Source: JANRIZ01 sp033764445 (GTDB lineage: Bacteria > Verrucomicrobiota > Verrucomicrobiia > JAWXBN01). From it: a DNA stretch of 11,164 nt. The stretch covers positions 1-11,164 of the forward strand of contig JANRIZ010000101.1 of NCBI GenBank assembly GCA_033764445.1, read 5' to 3'. The number at the start of each line of letters is the position of its first letter. Position 1 is the first letter of the stretch. Under the pieces are notes generated by a model, which worked only from the letters and a program-made list of their open reading frames with translations, was not told where the DNA came from and did no database searches. This document shows, piece after piece, positions 1-6,492 of this stretch. The translations under genes and the position numbers were made by a program.

Positions 1-603
1 GACCGAAACCAGGCGTCGTTGATCATCGGTGGCAAAGAGCGAGACCAGGTCCGGTTTTCCATGGCCCGGCACCACCGAGGCGATTTCGAGATTCCGTTCG
101 TTGAAGATACGGATGCGGGATTTGGTGCGTCCGAAAAAACGGGAGGATTCCCCCGCGATGCGGCAGACCTGGATGCCGCCGTGGGGGAGGTGGAGGGCGA
201 TGTCAAAGGAGGAGTTTTCCGAGAGGAATGACCGGCGTTTCTGATGGGCGACCTCTCGGCATTCGAGGATCAGGGCTCCCATTTCCGGTTCAAAAATGTC
301 GAAGTTTGCGCTGTCGGCCGACGCGTCCAGGGCCTTTTTGACCAGAAAGATTTCGCGGTTGAGAATTTCCCAGACCGGGCTGCCCGTATGAAAGCCGATG
401 TCCTCCCCGGCGGCGGGGTCTTCGGGAGGGGAAACATCCGGCATGAACTCCGGCTTGAGATTTTCAAAGGGGACCCAGTCGGCCATGCCCTCGCGCCAGA
501 CGAAGGTATCGTCCCGCAACAGGCCCGACTCGATGGCCGGGAGAATGTCCTCCTCCCGCAGTTCGCAGGTGTTCTGGGTGGAATCGAGATAATACAGGGG
601 CAT
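1..603 (-). CDS. GYF_2-domain protein with possible scramblase/tubby-like C-terminal part (3' end outside window)
   Basis: The minus frame is open from an ATG at 603 to the window edge, giving 201 codons with no stop. Residues 3-46 look like a GYF_2 domain: an N-terminal LYYLD strand, then the hallmark IESGLLRDDTFVWREGMADW (24-43) and VPF. This fold is known to bind peptides and is often fused to membrane or uncharacterised bacterial modules. After a linker (about 47-78), residues 84-201 show beta-strand-like stretches (REIFLVKKAL, NFDIFEPEMGALILECRE, FFGRTKSRIRIFNERNLEIA). These resemble the LURP-one/phospholipid-scramblase/tubby-like fold; that part is only a suggestion. The start fits because GYF_2 domains normally sit at the extreme N-terminus. 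No clear Shine-Dalgarno sequence precedes it. It lies downstream of the ATPase gene on the same strand with a 133-bp gap, so co-transcription is possible but not shown. Confidence 0.8.
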   Translation of the reverse strand, partial: MPLYYLDSTQNTCELREEDILPAIESGLLRDDTFVWREGMADWVPFENLKPEFMPDVSPPEDPAAGEDIGFHTGSPVWEILNREIFLVKKALDASADSANFDIFEPEMGALILECREVAHQKRRSFLSENSSFDIALHLPHGGIQVCRIAGESSRFFGRTKSRIRIFNERNLEIASVVPGHGKPDLVSLFATDDQRRLVSV

Positions 604-661
604 TGTCTGGACGGTGTTATGGGGACAGGATCAGATTCTGGGGAAACGGATTTTTGAATGT

Positions 662-680
662 CCCGACACTAAAAGTCGGG
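662..680. other. Small inverted repeat between ATPase and GYF_2 genes
   Basis: CCCGAC and GTCGGG arms of 6 bp flank a 7-nt centre (ACTAAAA) in the 133-bp gap 604-736. It could fold in the RNA downstream of the ATPase stop codon. No U-run follows on the minus strand, so it is not a convincing intrinsic terminator; it might be an mRNA 3'-end stabiliser or chance. The rest of the gap holds a GGGGACAGGATCAGATTCTG stretch (620-639) that looks like dispersed-repeat debris, and nothing else I can name. Confidence 0.3.
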
Positions 681-736
681 TGACCGTGTGGCGAGTCAAT
701 TATCACAGCAGCCCACGGCCGGTCCCCGCCGGAGGA

Positions 737-2449
737 TCAGATCGACCCCGGGGGTTTGTCCTCTTTGAATTTCAATTCGCGGAAGGGGGAGAGACGGACG
801 ACATTGCCGGGGTCAAAATCGGTGAGCTTGAGCCAGTCCTCTGTGATGTCCGAAGGCGGGAAGAGTTCATTTTCCCGGTATTCACGTTCCAGGGCCACAT
901 GCAAATCCGCCCGTGTCAGTGGAGAGGTTGTTTTTTCGGCAATCGACCTTTTGATCGCCAGCTCCTTGGCCCGTTCGACCACCGCCGAGATGATCGCACC
1001 GCTGGCCAGGTCGCCCCGATGGAGAAAATCGTGGCGGCCGCTGCGGAAGGTGATTTCCAGAAACCGGTTTTCATCCGTCCGTGCATAATGCGCCTGGACG
1101 ACCGCCTCGACCAGCGCGTCGCGGGATTCCGCCAGCGGCAGGTCCTCGGTCAGATAGATCCGGTAAATCTCGCGGGCTGCAGCGAGGTCCGGACGACGGA
1201 CCCGGATTTTGCGGTCGATGCGGCCCGGGCGGAGGATGGCCGGATCGATCAGATCCGCGCGGTTGCTGGCGATGATGACCACCACGTTGCGCAGTGACTC
1301 CAATCCGTCCATTTCCGCGCAGAACATGGGGACAAGGGTGGAGAGGATGTTGGACCCCGCGCGTCCGCCCGAGCGCGTCCCCAGAACCGATTCCGCCTCG
1401 TCGATGAAGAGGAAGGCCAGATGACCTTCCTCCGCCTTTTCGCGGCACTGGCTGAAGAGATCGCGGACCTGCCGTTCGGATTCCCCCAGCCACATGTTCA
1501 GGATTTCGGGTCCCTTGACACTCAGGAAATATTCCGGGCGGTCCTCCCCCGTGAGTTGGGCGAGTTTCCGGCGCAAATTGTGGGCTGTGGCCTTGGCCAG
1601 GAGCGTCTTGCCGCAGCCGGGCGGACCGTACAGCAAAAAGCCCTTCGGCAGCGGGTGTTTGAATTTTTCAAACAGTTCCGGGTGGAGGAAGGGAAGTTCG
1701 ATCGTGTCGCGGATGGATTGGACCGCCTCCTCCTGTCCGCCGACCTTTTCCCACGGGACCGCCTCGACACGGGCTGAGGACCTGTCCAGACGCCGGGCCA
1801 TTCCGATGACCTCGACGGCGACACGGCCCAGAGGGTCGAGGCGGACATCCAGGCCGGACTTGAGTTTCTCCTTGGCCAGGAGAGTCGAGCGCATGACCAC
1901 ACTTTCCGTGTTGCCGACCTCCTGCCCGACCCGAAGCCGTCCGTTGGAGAGAACCTCGGTGATGCGGACAATCGGGCCCTGATCGCTGAAACCCAGGGAA
2001 TCGACCAGGGCATAGGCCTCATTGAGAAGAACCCGCACCCCGGATTCGAGCGGTTTGTCCGAGAGGGTCGGATCGATGGAGCAGACATAATCCTGCCCCC
2101 CCGAGCAAACCAGGGCGCGGTCCCGGGCGATCCGTTCCAGGAACGTGGCGATGCGCAGGGCGGGCGCGCGGAGTTTGTCGACGGCCTCCGAGAGTTTTTC
2201 CAGGGCCGTGCGGGCCTGGTCCTGGACCTCCTCCATCTCCTCAATGCGGGAGCGCAGCAGGCGCATGTCCTGCGGCACGGAACCTTGTGTGGCCATTTTG
2301 CCCGAGATGAGGTCTGTCAGTTGCAGTGCCGAAAGTTTTTCAATCTGTTCCCCGGGGATGAGTTTTTCGATCGGGGGGAGGTCGTGTGTGGCCAATTCCT
2401 CCTGCGGGGCGGATCCGGGCTGAGGACGGTTTTTGGGAGGCTTGGCCAT
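737..2449 (-). CDS. arc: Proteasome-associated AAA ATPase, ARC/Mpa family
   Basis: The 570-residue protein matches the mycobacterial Mpa/ARC architecture. Family members form cytoplasmic hexamers that recognise tagged (pupylated) substrates, unfold them and feed the 20S proteasome. Visible parts are a 60-residue proline/charge-rich N-terminal extension, a coiled coil (about 62-97), an OB-type interdomain (about 98-215) and an AAA module (about 233-505). The AAA module has Walker A GPPGCGKT (275-282), Walker B FLFIDE with D350/E351, and RPGR (407-410). The region ENRFLEITF (460-468) to AIISAVVERAKELAIK is very Mpa-like. The pore-loop position reads NMWLGE (318-323), whereas Mpa has KFVGE. The C-terminus ends KPPGSI and lacks the HbYX-type QYL tail of Mpa. 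The frame stays open to 2710, but I chose the ATG at 2449: upstream codons translate a repeat and promoter-like DNA, and MAKPPK begins the credible protein. No proteasome or Pup genes are in view. Confidence 0.88.
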   Translation of the reverse strand: MAKPPKNRPQPGSAPQEELATHDLPPIEKLIPGEQIEKLSALQLTDLISGKMATQGSVPQDMRLLRSRIEEMEEVQDQARTALEKLSEAVDKLRAPALRIATFLERIARDRALVCSGGQDYVCSIDPTLSDKPLESGVRVLLNEAYALVDSLGFSDQGPIVRITEVLSNGRLRVGQEVGNTESVVMRSTLLAKEKLKSGLDVRLDPLGRVAVEVIGMARRLDRSSARVEAVPWEKVGGQEEAVQSIRDTIELPFLHPELFEKFKHPLPKGFLLYGPPGCGKTLLAKATAHNLRRKLAQLTGEDRPEYFLSVKGPEILNMWLGESERQVRDLFSQCREKAEEGHLAFLFIDEAESVLGTRSGGRAGSNILSTLVPMFCAEMDGLESLRNVVVIIASNRADLIDPAILRPGRIDRKIRVRRPDLAAAREIYRIYLTEDLPLAESRDALVEAVVQAHYARTDENRFLEITFRSGRHDFLHRGDLASGAIISAVVERAKELAIKRSIAEKTTSPLTRADLHVALEREYRENELFPPSDITEDWLKLTDFDPGNVVRLSPFRELKFKEDKPPGSI

Positions 2450-2457
2450 CGTCAGCC

Positions 2458-2486
2458 AAAATAGTCCTGAAACGGGTCCTTGGCAA
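2458..2486 (-). promoter_or_regulatory. Candidate sigma70-type promoter of the ATPase gene
   Basis: On the minus strand TTGCCA (2481-2486, 5/6 to TTGACA) is followed after 17 bp by TATTTT (2458-2463, 4/6 to TATAAT). Transcription would then begin near 2451, only a few bases before the ATG at 2449. That would fit the absence of a Shine-Dalgarno sequence and a near-leaderless mRNA. It is inferred from spacing and consensus alone. Confidence 0.35.
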
Positions 2487-2543
2487 ACCAGTTGACTGTT
2501 CCCCTGATTAAGGGCAAAAGGGGGACAGATAGTTGTCCATAGC

Positions 2544-2609
2544 TGTAGGGGACGTGGCCTCACGTCCCGAATCAAAGAGGAAGCGGCGCCGAAGGTCGGT
2601 GCCCCTACA
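2544..2609. repeat. REP/MITE-like double-hairpin element with terminal inverted repeats
   Basis: The 66-bp element is bounded by TGTAGGGG (2544-2551) and its exact reverse complement CCCCTACA (2602-2609). Inside are two hairpins. One is perfect: GGGACGTG-GCCT-CACGTCCC (2549-2568). The other has arms GGCGCCGA (2585-2592) and TCGGTGCC (2596-2603) with one mismatch that is a G-U pair in RNA. A 16-nt AT-richer spacer (2569-2584) separates them. A smaller inverted repeat, GGACA/TGTCC (2523-2538), sits just to the left, and the palindrome TACACGTGTA (2606-2615) straddles the right end. It lies between divergent genes (ATPase and helicase). The structure is that of a small non-autonomous dispersed repeat; only one copy is visible here, so repeat status is inferred. 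Confidence 0.6.
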
Positions 2610-2644
2610 CGTGTAACCACAAAATACATCCCGTCTGTAAGAAC

Positions 2645-4231
2645 ATGATCCGCAAACTGATCGGCAAAATTTTCGGCATCAAATCCGAATCCGGCAAAAC
2701 CCCCACCCACAAGTCATCCCCTGCCTCCGAAAAAAGGCATCCCAAAGGTGAATCCCGGCACTCCGGTGAAAAACCTTCCGGACGCCGGTCCAACGATTCG
2801 CGTCCGCGCCGTCAGTCCGACCACGACCCCCGGCGTCACGAAAGGTTTGAGGGGGAAGGTTCCTCCGGTCCCTCCCGTGGGGGTCGCAACGACCGCTCCC
2901 GTGGAGGAGCCCGGCGTGAGGGTGGACGAGGACCGCGCCGGGAATCCGGCGGCGGCGAATACCGTCCGTCCCGTTCCCCGGAGAGGCCGCCCCGCGAGGA
3001 GGCTTATGAGGGGCCTGCCAAATCCGCCGCCCCGGTGGAGCCCGCTCCGGAATTCAATCCCGAACATGCATTTGCAAAGCTGGGCCTTGCCCCCAATGTT
3101 GTTCAGGCCGTGCAGGCCTCCGGATACGAGAATCCGACACCGATCCAGGAACAATCCATCCCGGTCATCGTCTCAGGAAAAGACATGATTGGTTGCGCCC
3201 AGACCGGGACCGGAAAAACCGCTGCCTTTGCATTGCCCATACTGACCATGCTCGGGGAGCACCAGCATAAGACCCGGGTTTTGGTTTTGTCTCCCACACG
3301 TGAGCTGGCCATCCAGGTCGGTGAAGCCTTCATCGAATACGGTAAATACACACCCCTCAAACATGCGGTCATTTATGGGGGGGTCGGTTATGGGAAACAG
3401 AGGGAGGACCTTGCGGCTGACGCGGATATCATCGTCGCCACCCCCGGACGCCTTCTGGATTTCATCAGTCAGGGAGAAATCGATCTTTCGTCCGTGACCC
3501 ATCTGGTCATTGACGAAGCGGACCGGATGCTGGACATGGGTTTTATTCCCGACGTCAAACGGATCATTGGGGAGTGTCCGCGCAGCCGTCAGACCCTGTT
3601 GTTTTCGGCGACCATCCCGCCGGCCATTGACAGTCTCGCGGGTTTTGCGCTCAAGGATCCCCAGCGTATTTCGGTGACCCCGCCCAGTTCCACCGCCTCC
3701 ACCGTCGCCCAATATCTGTATCCGGTCGCCCGCGACCAGAAAAACGAGCTGCTCAAGGCCATCCTGGAAAAGATACAGTACAAGAGTGTGATCATTTTCA
3801 CCCGCACCAAAATGGGGGCCGACCGCATTGCCGCGGGACTGGCCGAGGCGCAGCATACGGTGACCGTGTTGCATTCGGACCGCTCCCAGCGCGAGCGCAT
3901 CGAGGCCATCACCGGTTTCAAGGAAGGCACCTACGAAGTGCTGGTGGCCACGGACATCGCCGCCCGGGGACTGGACATTGAGGGGGTCAGCCACGTGATC
4001 AACTTTGATGTCCCCGAAAATCCCGAGGACTACGTCCACCGGATCGGGCGCACGGGACGGGCGCTGGCCGTCGGGGATGCCCTGACCCTGTTCACGGTCG
4101 ACGACATGCCCTATGTCGGGGCCATTGAAATGCTCATCGGCAAAAAGATTCCCCGGGAAAAACTGCCGGACTTCAAATATTCGTACACGGTCCTGCTCGA
4201 CAGCCGCGCCATGAAACAGCGCTGGGGTTGA
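2645..4231 (+). CDS. DEAD-box ATP-dependent RNA helicase
   Basis: The 528-residue superfamily 2 helicase unwinds or remodels RNA in the cytoplasm (ribosome assembly, mRNA turnover or cold response; the exact role cannot be read from sequence). All core motifs are present: Q motif FAKLGL...NPTPIQ (143-168), motif I AQTGTGKT (185-192), Ia PTRELAIQV (217-225), Ib TPGRL (266-270), DEAD (290-293), SAT (321-323), IIFTRTK (383-389), ATDIAARGLDIEGV (435-448) and HRIGRTGRA (465-473). Residues 1-10 (MIRKLIGKIF) recall RhlB-like starts. Residues about 11-135 are a basic, Arg/Ser/Gly/Pro-rich low-complexity tail, probably a disordered RNA-binding extension. The short C-terminal part after motif VI ends near the core. 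The ATG has only a weak purine-rich AAGAA ahead of it. It is the first gene of a likely four-gene plus-strand unit, 33 bp before ribE. Confidence 0.95.
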   Translation: MIRKLIGKIFGIKSESGKTPTHKSSPASEKRHPKGESRHSGEKPSGRRSNDSRPRRQSDHDPRRHERFEGEGSSGPSRGGRNDRSRGGARREGGRGPRRESGGGEYRPSRSPERPPREEAYEGPAKSAAPVEPAPEFNPEHAFAKLGLAPNVVQAVQASGYENPTPIQEQSIPVIVSGKDMIGCAQTGTGKTAAFALPILTMLGEHQHKTRVLVLSPTRELAIQVGEAFIEYGKYTPLKHAVIYGGVGYGKQREDLAADADIIVATPGRLLDFISQGEIDLSSVTHLVIDEADRMLDMGFIPDVKRIIGECPRSRQTLLFSATIPPAIDSLAGFALKDPQRISVTPPSSTASTVAQYLYPVARDQKNELLKAILEKIQYKSVIIFTRTKMGADRIAAGLAEAQHTVTVLHSDRSQRERIEAITGFKEGTYEVLVATDIAARGLDIEGVSHVINFDVPENPEDYVHRIGRTGRALAVGDALTLFTVDDMPYVGAIEMLIGKKIPREKLPDFKYSYTVLLDSRAMKQRWG

Positions 4232-4264
4232 CCCGTCCCGCGGACCGAATCACCGCCCACCAGA

Positions 4265-4864
4265 ATGTTTACCGGACTTGTCGAGGAAACGGGAGTTGTC
4301 GAGGGCCTTGTCAGGAGACCGGGCGCCGCGGATTTTGTCGTCCGCGCCGGACGTGTGCCAGAGGGATTGTCCGACGGGGACAGTATTGCCGTCAACGGGG
4401 CGTGCCTGACTGTATCCGCCCTTGCCGGGGGAGCGATGACCTTTCATGTCCTGGAGGAAACATTGCGGCTGACGAATTTTGAGGATTTGAAGCCTGGGGA
4501 CCGGGTGAATCTGGAACGGGCGCTTCGTGCGGATGCCCGACTGGGGGGGCATTTTGTGAGCGGCCACATTGATGGCACCGGAATCCTCCGCCGATGGGAG
4601 AGGTCGGGGGGCGATTTTGTGCTGGAGGTGGAGTGCCCGCCTGCCGTGGCCCGCTATCTGATCGTCAAAGGGTCGATTGCCATGGATGGAATCAGCCTGA
4701 CCGTGGCCGGCGTTGAGGGAAACATCTGCCGGGTTTGGATCATTCCACACACCCGGGAGGTGACCAATCTTCGCGACCGGAAACCAGGCGACCGCATCAA
4801 TCTTGAAGCCGACCTGATTGGAAAATACGTCGAGAAATTTGTCTCCGCCCGCCCTGTCCCCTGA
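4265..4864 (+). CDS. ribE: Riboflavin synthase, alpha subunit
   Basis: The enzyme dismutates two 6,7-dimethyl-8-ribityllumazine molecules into riboflavin and 5-amino-6-ribitylamino-uracil, the last step of riboflavin synthesis in the cytosol; family members are trimers. The 199-residue length is normal. Two lumazine-binding beta-barrel repeats are evident. The first has MFTGLVEETG at the very N-terminus, GDSIAVNGACLTV and then SGHIDGTG. The second has VKGSIAMDGISLTVAGV and ends with NLEADLIGKYVEKF. MFTGL at residue 1 fixes the start, although no good Shine-Dalgarno sequence precedes it. No other riboflavin-pathway gene (ribBA, ribH, ribD) and no FMN riboswitch is visible nearby. Its position between a helicase and a DinB-like gene suggests housekeeping co-transcription rather than a rib operon. 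Confidence 0.96.
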   Translation: MFTGLVEETGVVEGLVRRPGAADFVVRAGRVPEGLSDGDSIAVNGACLTVSALAGGAMTFHVLEETLRLTNFEDLKPGDRVNLERALRADARLGGHFVSGHIDGTGILRRWERSGGDFVLEVECPPAVARYLIVKGSIAMDGISLTVAGVEGNICRVWIIPHTREVTNLRDRKPGDRINLEADLIGKYVEKFVSARPVP

Positions 4865-4939
4865 GCCGGATATGTCCGGGTGGGGGGAAACGGAGGTGCC
4901 GCTGGACAAAATGCGGAGGGTGGACCAGATTGCGTTTCA

Positions 4940-5482
4940 ATGAATCCGATCATCAGGCAGATTGTCCGCACCAAATTGAGACTGACCACGCGCCAACAGG
5001 TCAACCGGCAGATCGGGGAGATGCGGGAGGCCTACCGGCGGCTTTCCGAAAAGTTTGAGAACGGGTCCGGATCCCGTCCGGTGCGGGTGCCGCCGATGCG
5101 GGGCGTCGATGAGGATATGCGCGAGTGGTCGTACTACATGATTCTGGAGCACAACGTCATCGTCAACGGGGTCATGACCTCCATCGTTGCACAGCTTGTG
5201 GCAGGTCGGGAACCGGTCACACCCGGCGTGCGGGATCCGAAGCGCGACGTGATGCCCTCGCTCTGTCCGGGCCCCGAGCAGGTGACCCGGTTTGATCAGT
5301 CTGTCGAGGACCATGTTGCCCTGGTTGCTGGCCTGGGGCCGCTGCGAGGGACGCGGCGATCACCCCATCCGCTCTTTGGTGCGTTTGACGCGCATCAGTG
5401 GCACGGCATGTTTGCCCTTCATCTGCAATTGCATTACCGGCAGGCGCAGCGGGTGTATCAGCTCCTCCCAACGGTGGATTGA
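4940..5482 (+). CDS. DinB/DUF1569-like metal-binding four-helix protein
   Basis: The 180-residue protein has the layout of the DinB/YfiT superfamily, soluble four-helix bundles that hold a metal through about three histidines and include thiol-dependent transferases and many proteins of unknown function. Visible here are EWSYYMILEHNV (62-73, with H71), FDQSVEDHVALV (118-129), HPLFG (143-147) and the C-terminal HxxxH-type segment QWHGMFALHLQLHYRQAQ (153-170), with H155, H161 and H165. The HPLFG...W...H...H..Q pattern resembles DUF1569 most. A GTG at 4880 would add 20 Gly-rich residues (MGGNGGAAGQ...) unlike the family, so I use the ATG at 4940; a purine run GGAGGG (4915-4920) lies rather far upstream. 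It sits 75 bp after ribE and 35 bp before the DHPS-like gene. The substrate is unknown. Confidence 0.72.
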   Translation: MNPIIRQIVRTKLRLTTRQQVNRQIGEMREAYRRLSEKFENGSGSRPVRVPPMRGVDEDMREWSYYMILEHNVIVNGVMTSIVAQLVAGREPVTPGVRDPKRDVMPSLCPGPEQVTRFDQSVEDHVALVAGLGPLRGTRRSPHPLFGAFDAHQWHGMFALHLQLHYRQAQRVYQLLPTVD

Positions 5483-5517
5483 CGGGTTCGAGTCCGGGCC
5501 TTACTGTGCGGGAAACC

Positions 5518-6420
5518 ATGCTCGACCTTGAATTTCTCCGGCAACTTCATGACCGGCATGAGGATTGCCTGAAGGCCCGGGTGGAAACTTTCAGCCTGGG
5601 GGGCACCCATTTTGATTTTGCGACGCGGACGCACCTGATGGGCGTGGTCAATCTTTCAGCGGATTCCTGGTATCGCGAAAGCGTGTGTCTGGATGTCGAA
5701 TCGGCCATTGCCCGGGGCCTGGTTCTGGGGGCACAGGGGGCGGACCTGGTGGATCTCGGGGCCGAGTCCACATTGGAAAAGGCCGCCCGTGTGGAGGGCC
5801 AGGAGCAGAATGGAAAATTGCTGCCCGTCATCAGGGCCCTTTCCGGGGAGGGAGTGAAGGTCTCCGTGGAGACCTATCTGCCCTCCGTCACCGAGGCGTG
5901 TCTGAAAGCCGGGGCCGTGGTGCTCAACCTCACGGGAAATGAACATTTGGAGGAACATTTCCGACGGGTGGCCGAGCATGAGGCGGGAGTGATCCTGTGT
6001 TACGTCCAGGGCTCGCATGTCCGGGACGTGGGGGACTTTCGTTTTGCCGCCGATATTGTCGGTGACATGCACGACTATTTTGCCCGCCGCATCGATCTGG
6101 CCGCAAAATGCGGCGTGCGGAAAATTTTCATTGATCCGGGACTGGGCTTTTATTACCGCAATCTGCAGGACAGCTCCCGCCGGGTCGCGCACCAGATGGA
6201 GGTTTTTCTGAACACCTTCCGTCTCCGGACCCTGGGCTGGCCCACCTGCCACGCCCTGCCGCATGCCTTCGAATATTTCGGCGAGGAGGTCCGTTGTGCC
6301 GAGCCCTTCATGGCCGTGCTGGCCCTGCTCGGGAAAACCGACCTTCTCCGCACCCATGAAATCCCCCGTGTGCGGGCCGTGGCCCGGACTCTGGCGGTTT
6401 TCCCCGGGGGCTCCCGATAG
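5518..6420 (+). CDS. Divergent dihydropteroate-synthase-like (pterin-binding TIM barrel) protein
   Basis: The 300-residue protein follows the DHPS fold, which in canonical FolP joins p-aminobenzoate to a pterin pyrophosphate in folate synthesis. Landmarks are LMGVVNLSADSW (40-51; FolP has IMGILNVTPDSF), GADLVDLGAEST (74-85; DIGGESTRPG), VSVETY (115-120; SVDTY), AVVLNLTG (133-140; IINDISG), IFIDPGLGF (203-211; DPGIGF) and LLRTHEI (276-282; RVHDV). Asparagines 45 and 137, Thr85, Asp206, Arg278 and His280 therefore match pterin-site residues. The usual SVDT aspartate is Glu118, the Arg after EST is Leu86, and the SRK lysine motif appears as WPTCHALPHAFEYFG. It may be a genuine but divergent FolP or a different pterin-dependent enzyme. 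The frame opens at 5398, but that part overlaps the DinB gene, so I chose the ATG at 5518. It is the last gene of the unit. Confidence 0.78.
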   Translation: MLDLEFLRQLHDRHEDCLKARVETFSLGGTHFDFATRTHLMGVVNLSADSWYRESVCLDVESAIARGLVLGAQGADLVDLGAESTLEKAARVEGQEQNGKLLPVIRALSGEGVKVSVETYLPSVTEACLKAGAVVLNLTGNEHLEEHFRRVAEHEAGVILCYVQGSHVRDVGDFRFAADIVGDMHDYFARRIDLAAKCGVRKIFIDPGLGFYYRNLQDSSRRVAHQMEVFLNTFRLRTLGWPTCHALPHAFEYFGEEVRCAEPFMAVLALLGKTDLLRTHEIPRVRAVARTLAVFPGGSR

Positions 6421-6451
6421 GGGAAACGGGGACCACCCCTGCCCCATTTTT
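6420..6451 (+). terminator. Candidate intrinsic terminator after the DHPS-like gene
   Basis: GGGG (6420-6423) can pair with CCCC (6442-6445), and inside it GGGG (6428-6431) with CCCC (6436-6439). An internal loop (AAAC opposite TG) separates the stems, and TTTTT (6447-6451) follows one base after the outer arm. The first base of the stem is the last base of the stop codon. It would close the helicase-ribE-dinB-DHPS unit before the exporter gene. The interrupted stem keeps confidence moderate. Confidence 0.42.
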
Positions 6452-6492
6452 GCGTGTGACTGGCGGCGGGTCCGTGTAGAAGATTGTCATTT

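Noticed and set aside
614..1297. Long plus-strand open frame opposite the ATPase gene
   Set aside because: It is antisense to the ARC/Mpa coding region, which has unmistakable motifs; the plus translation shows no recognisable domain and reflects GC-rich codon bias.
2450..2644. Search for a small Pup or UBact gene next to the ATPase
   Set aside because: No frame in this gap or in 604-736 encodes a short protein ending in a Gly-Gly-Gln/Glu or RTGE-like tail.
2450..2710. N-terminal extension of the ATPase to ATG 2710
   Set aside because: The extra 87 codons read through the double-hairpin repeat, overlap the start of the helicase gene and resemble no protein; the promoter-like sequence lies inside this segment.
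3173..4039. 288-codon minus-strand frame opposite the DEAD-box helicase
   Set aside because: It lies wholly opposite conserved helicase motifs and has no domain features; shadow frame.
4866..4879. CCGGA-TATG-TCCGG hairpin after ribE as terminator
   Set aside because: The stem is only 5 bp and no T-run follows; it could easily be chance in GC-rich DNA.
5656..6447. 263-codon minus-strand frame opposite the DHPS-like gene
   Set aside because: It is antisense to a gene with DHPS landmarks, and its translation has no domain signature; compositional shadow.
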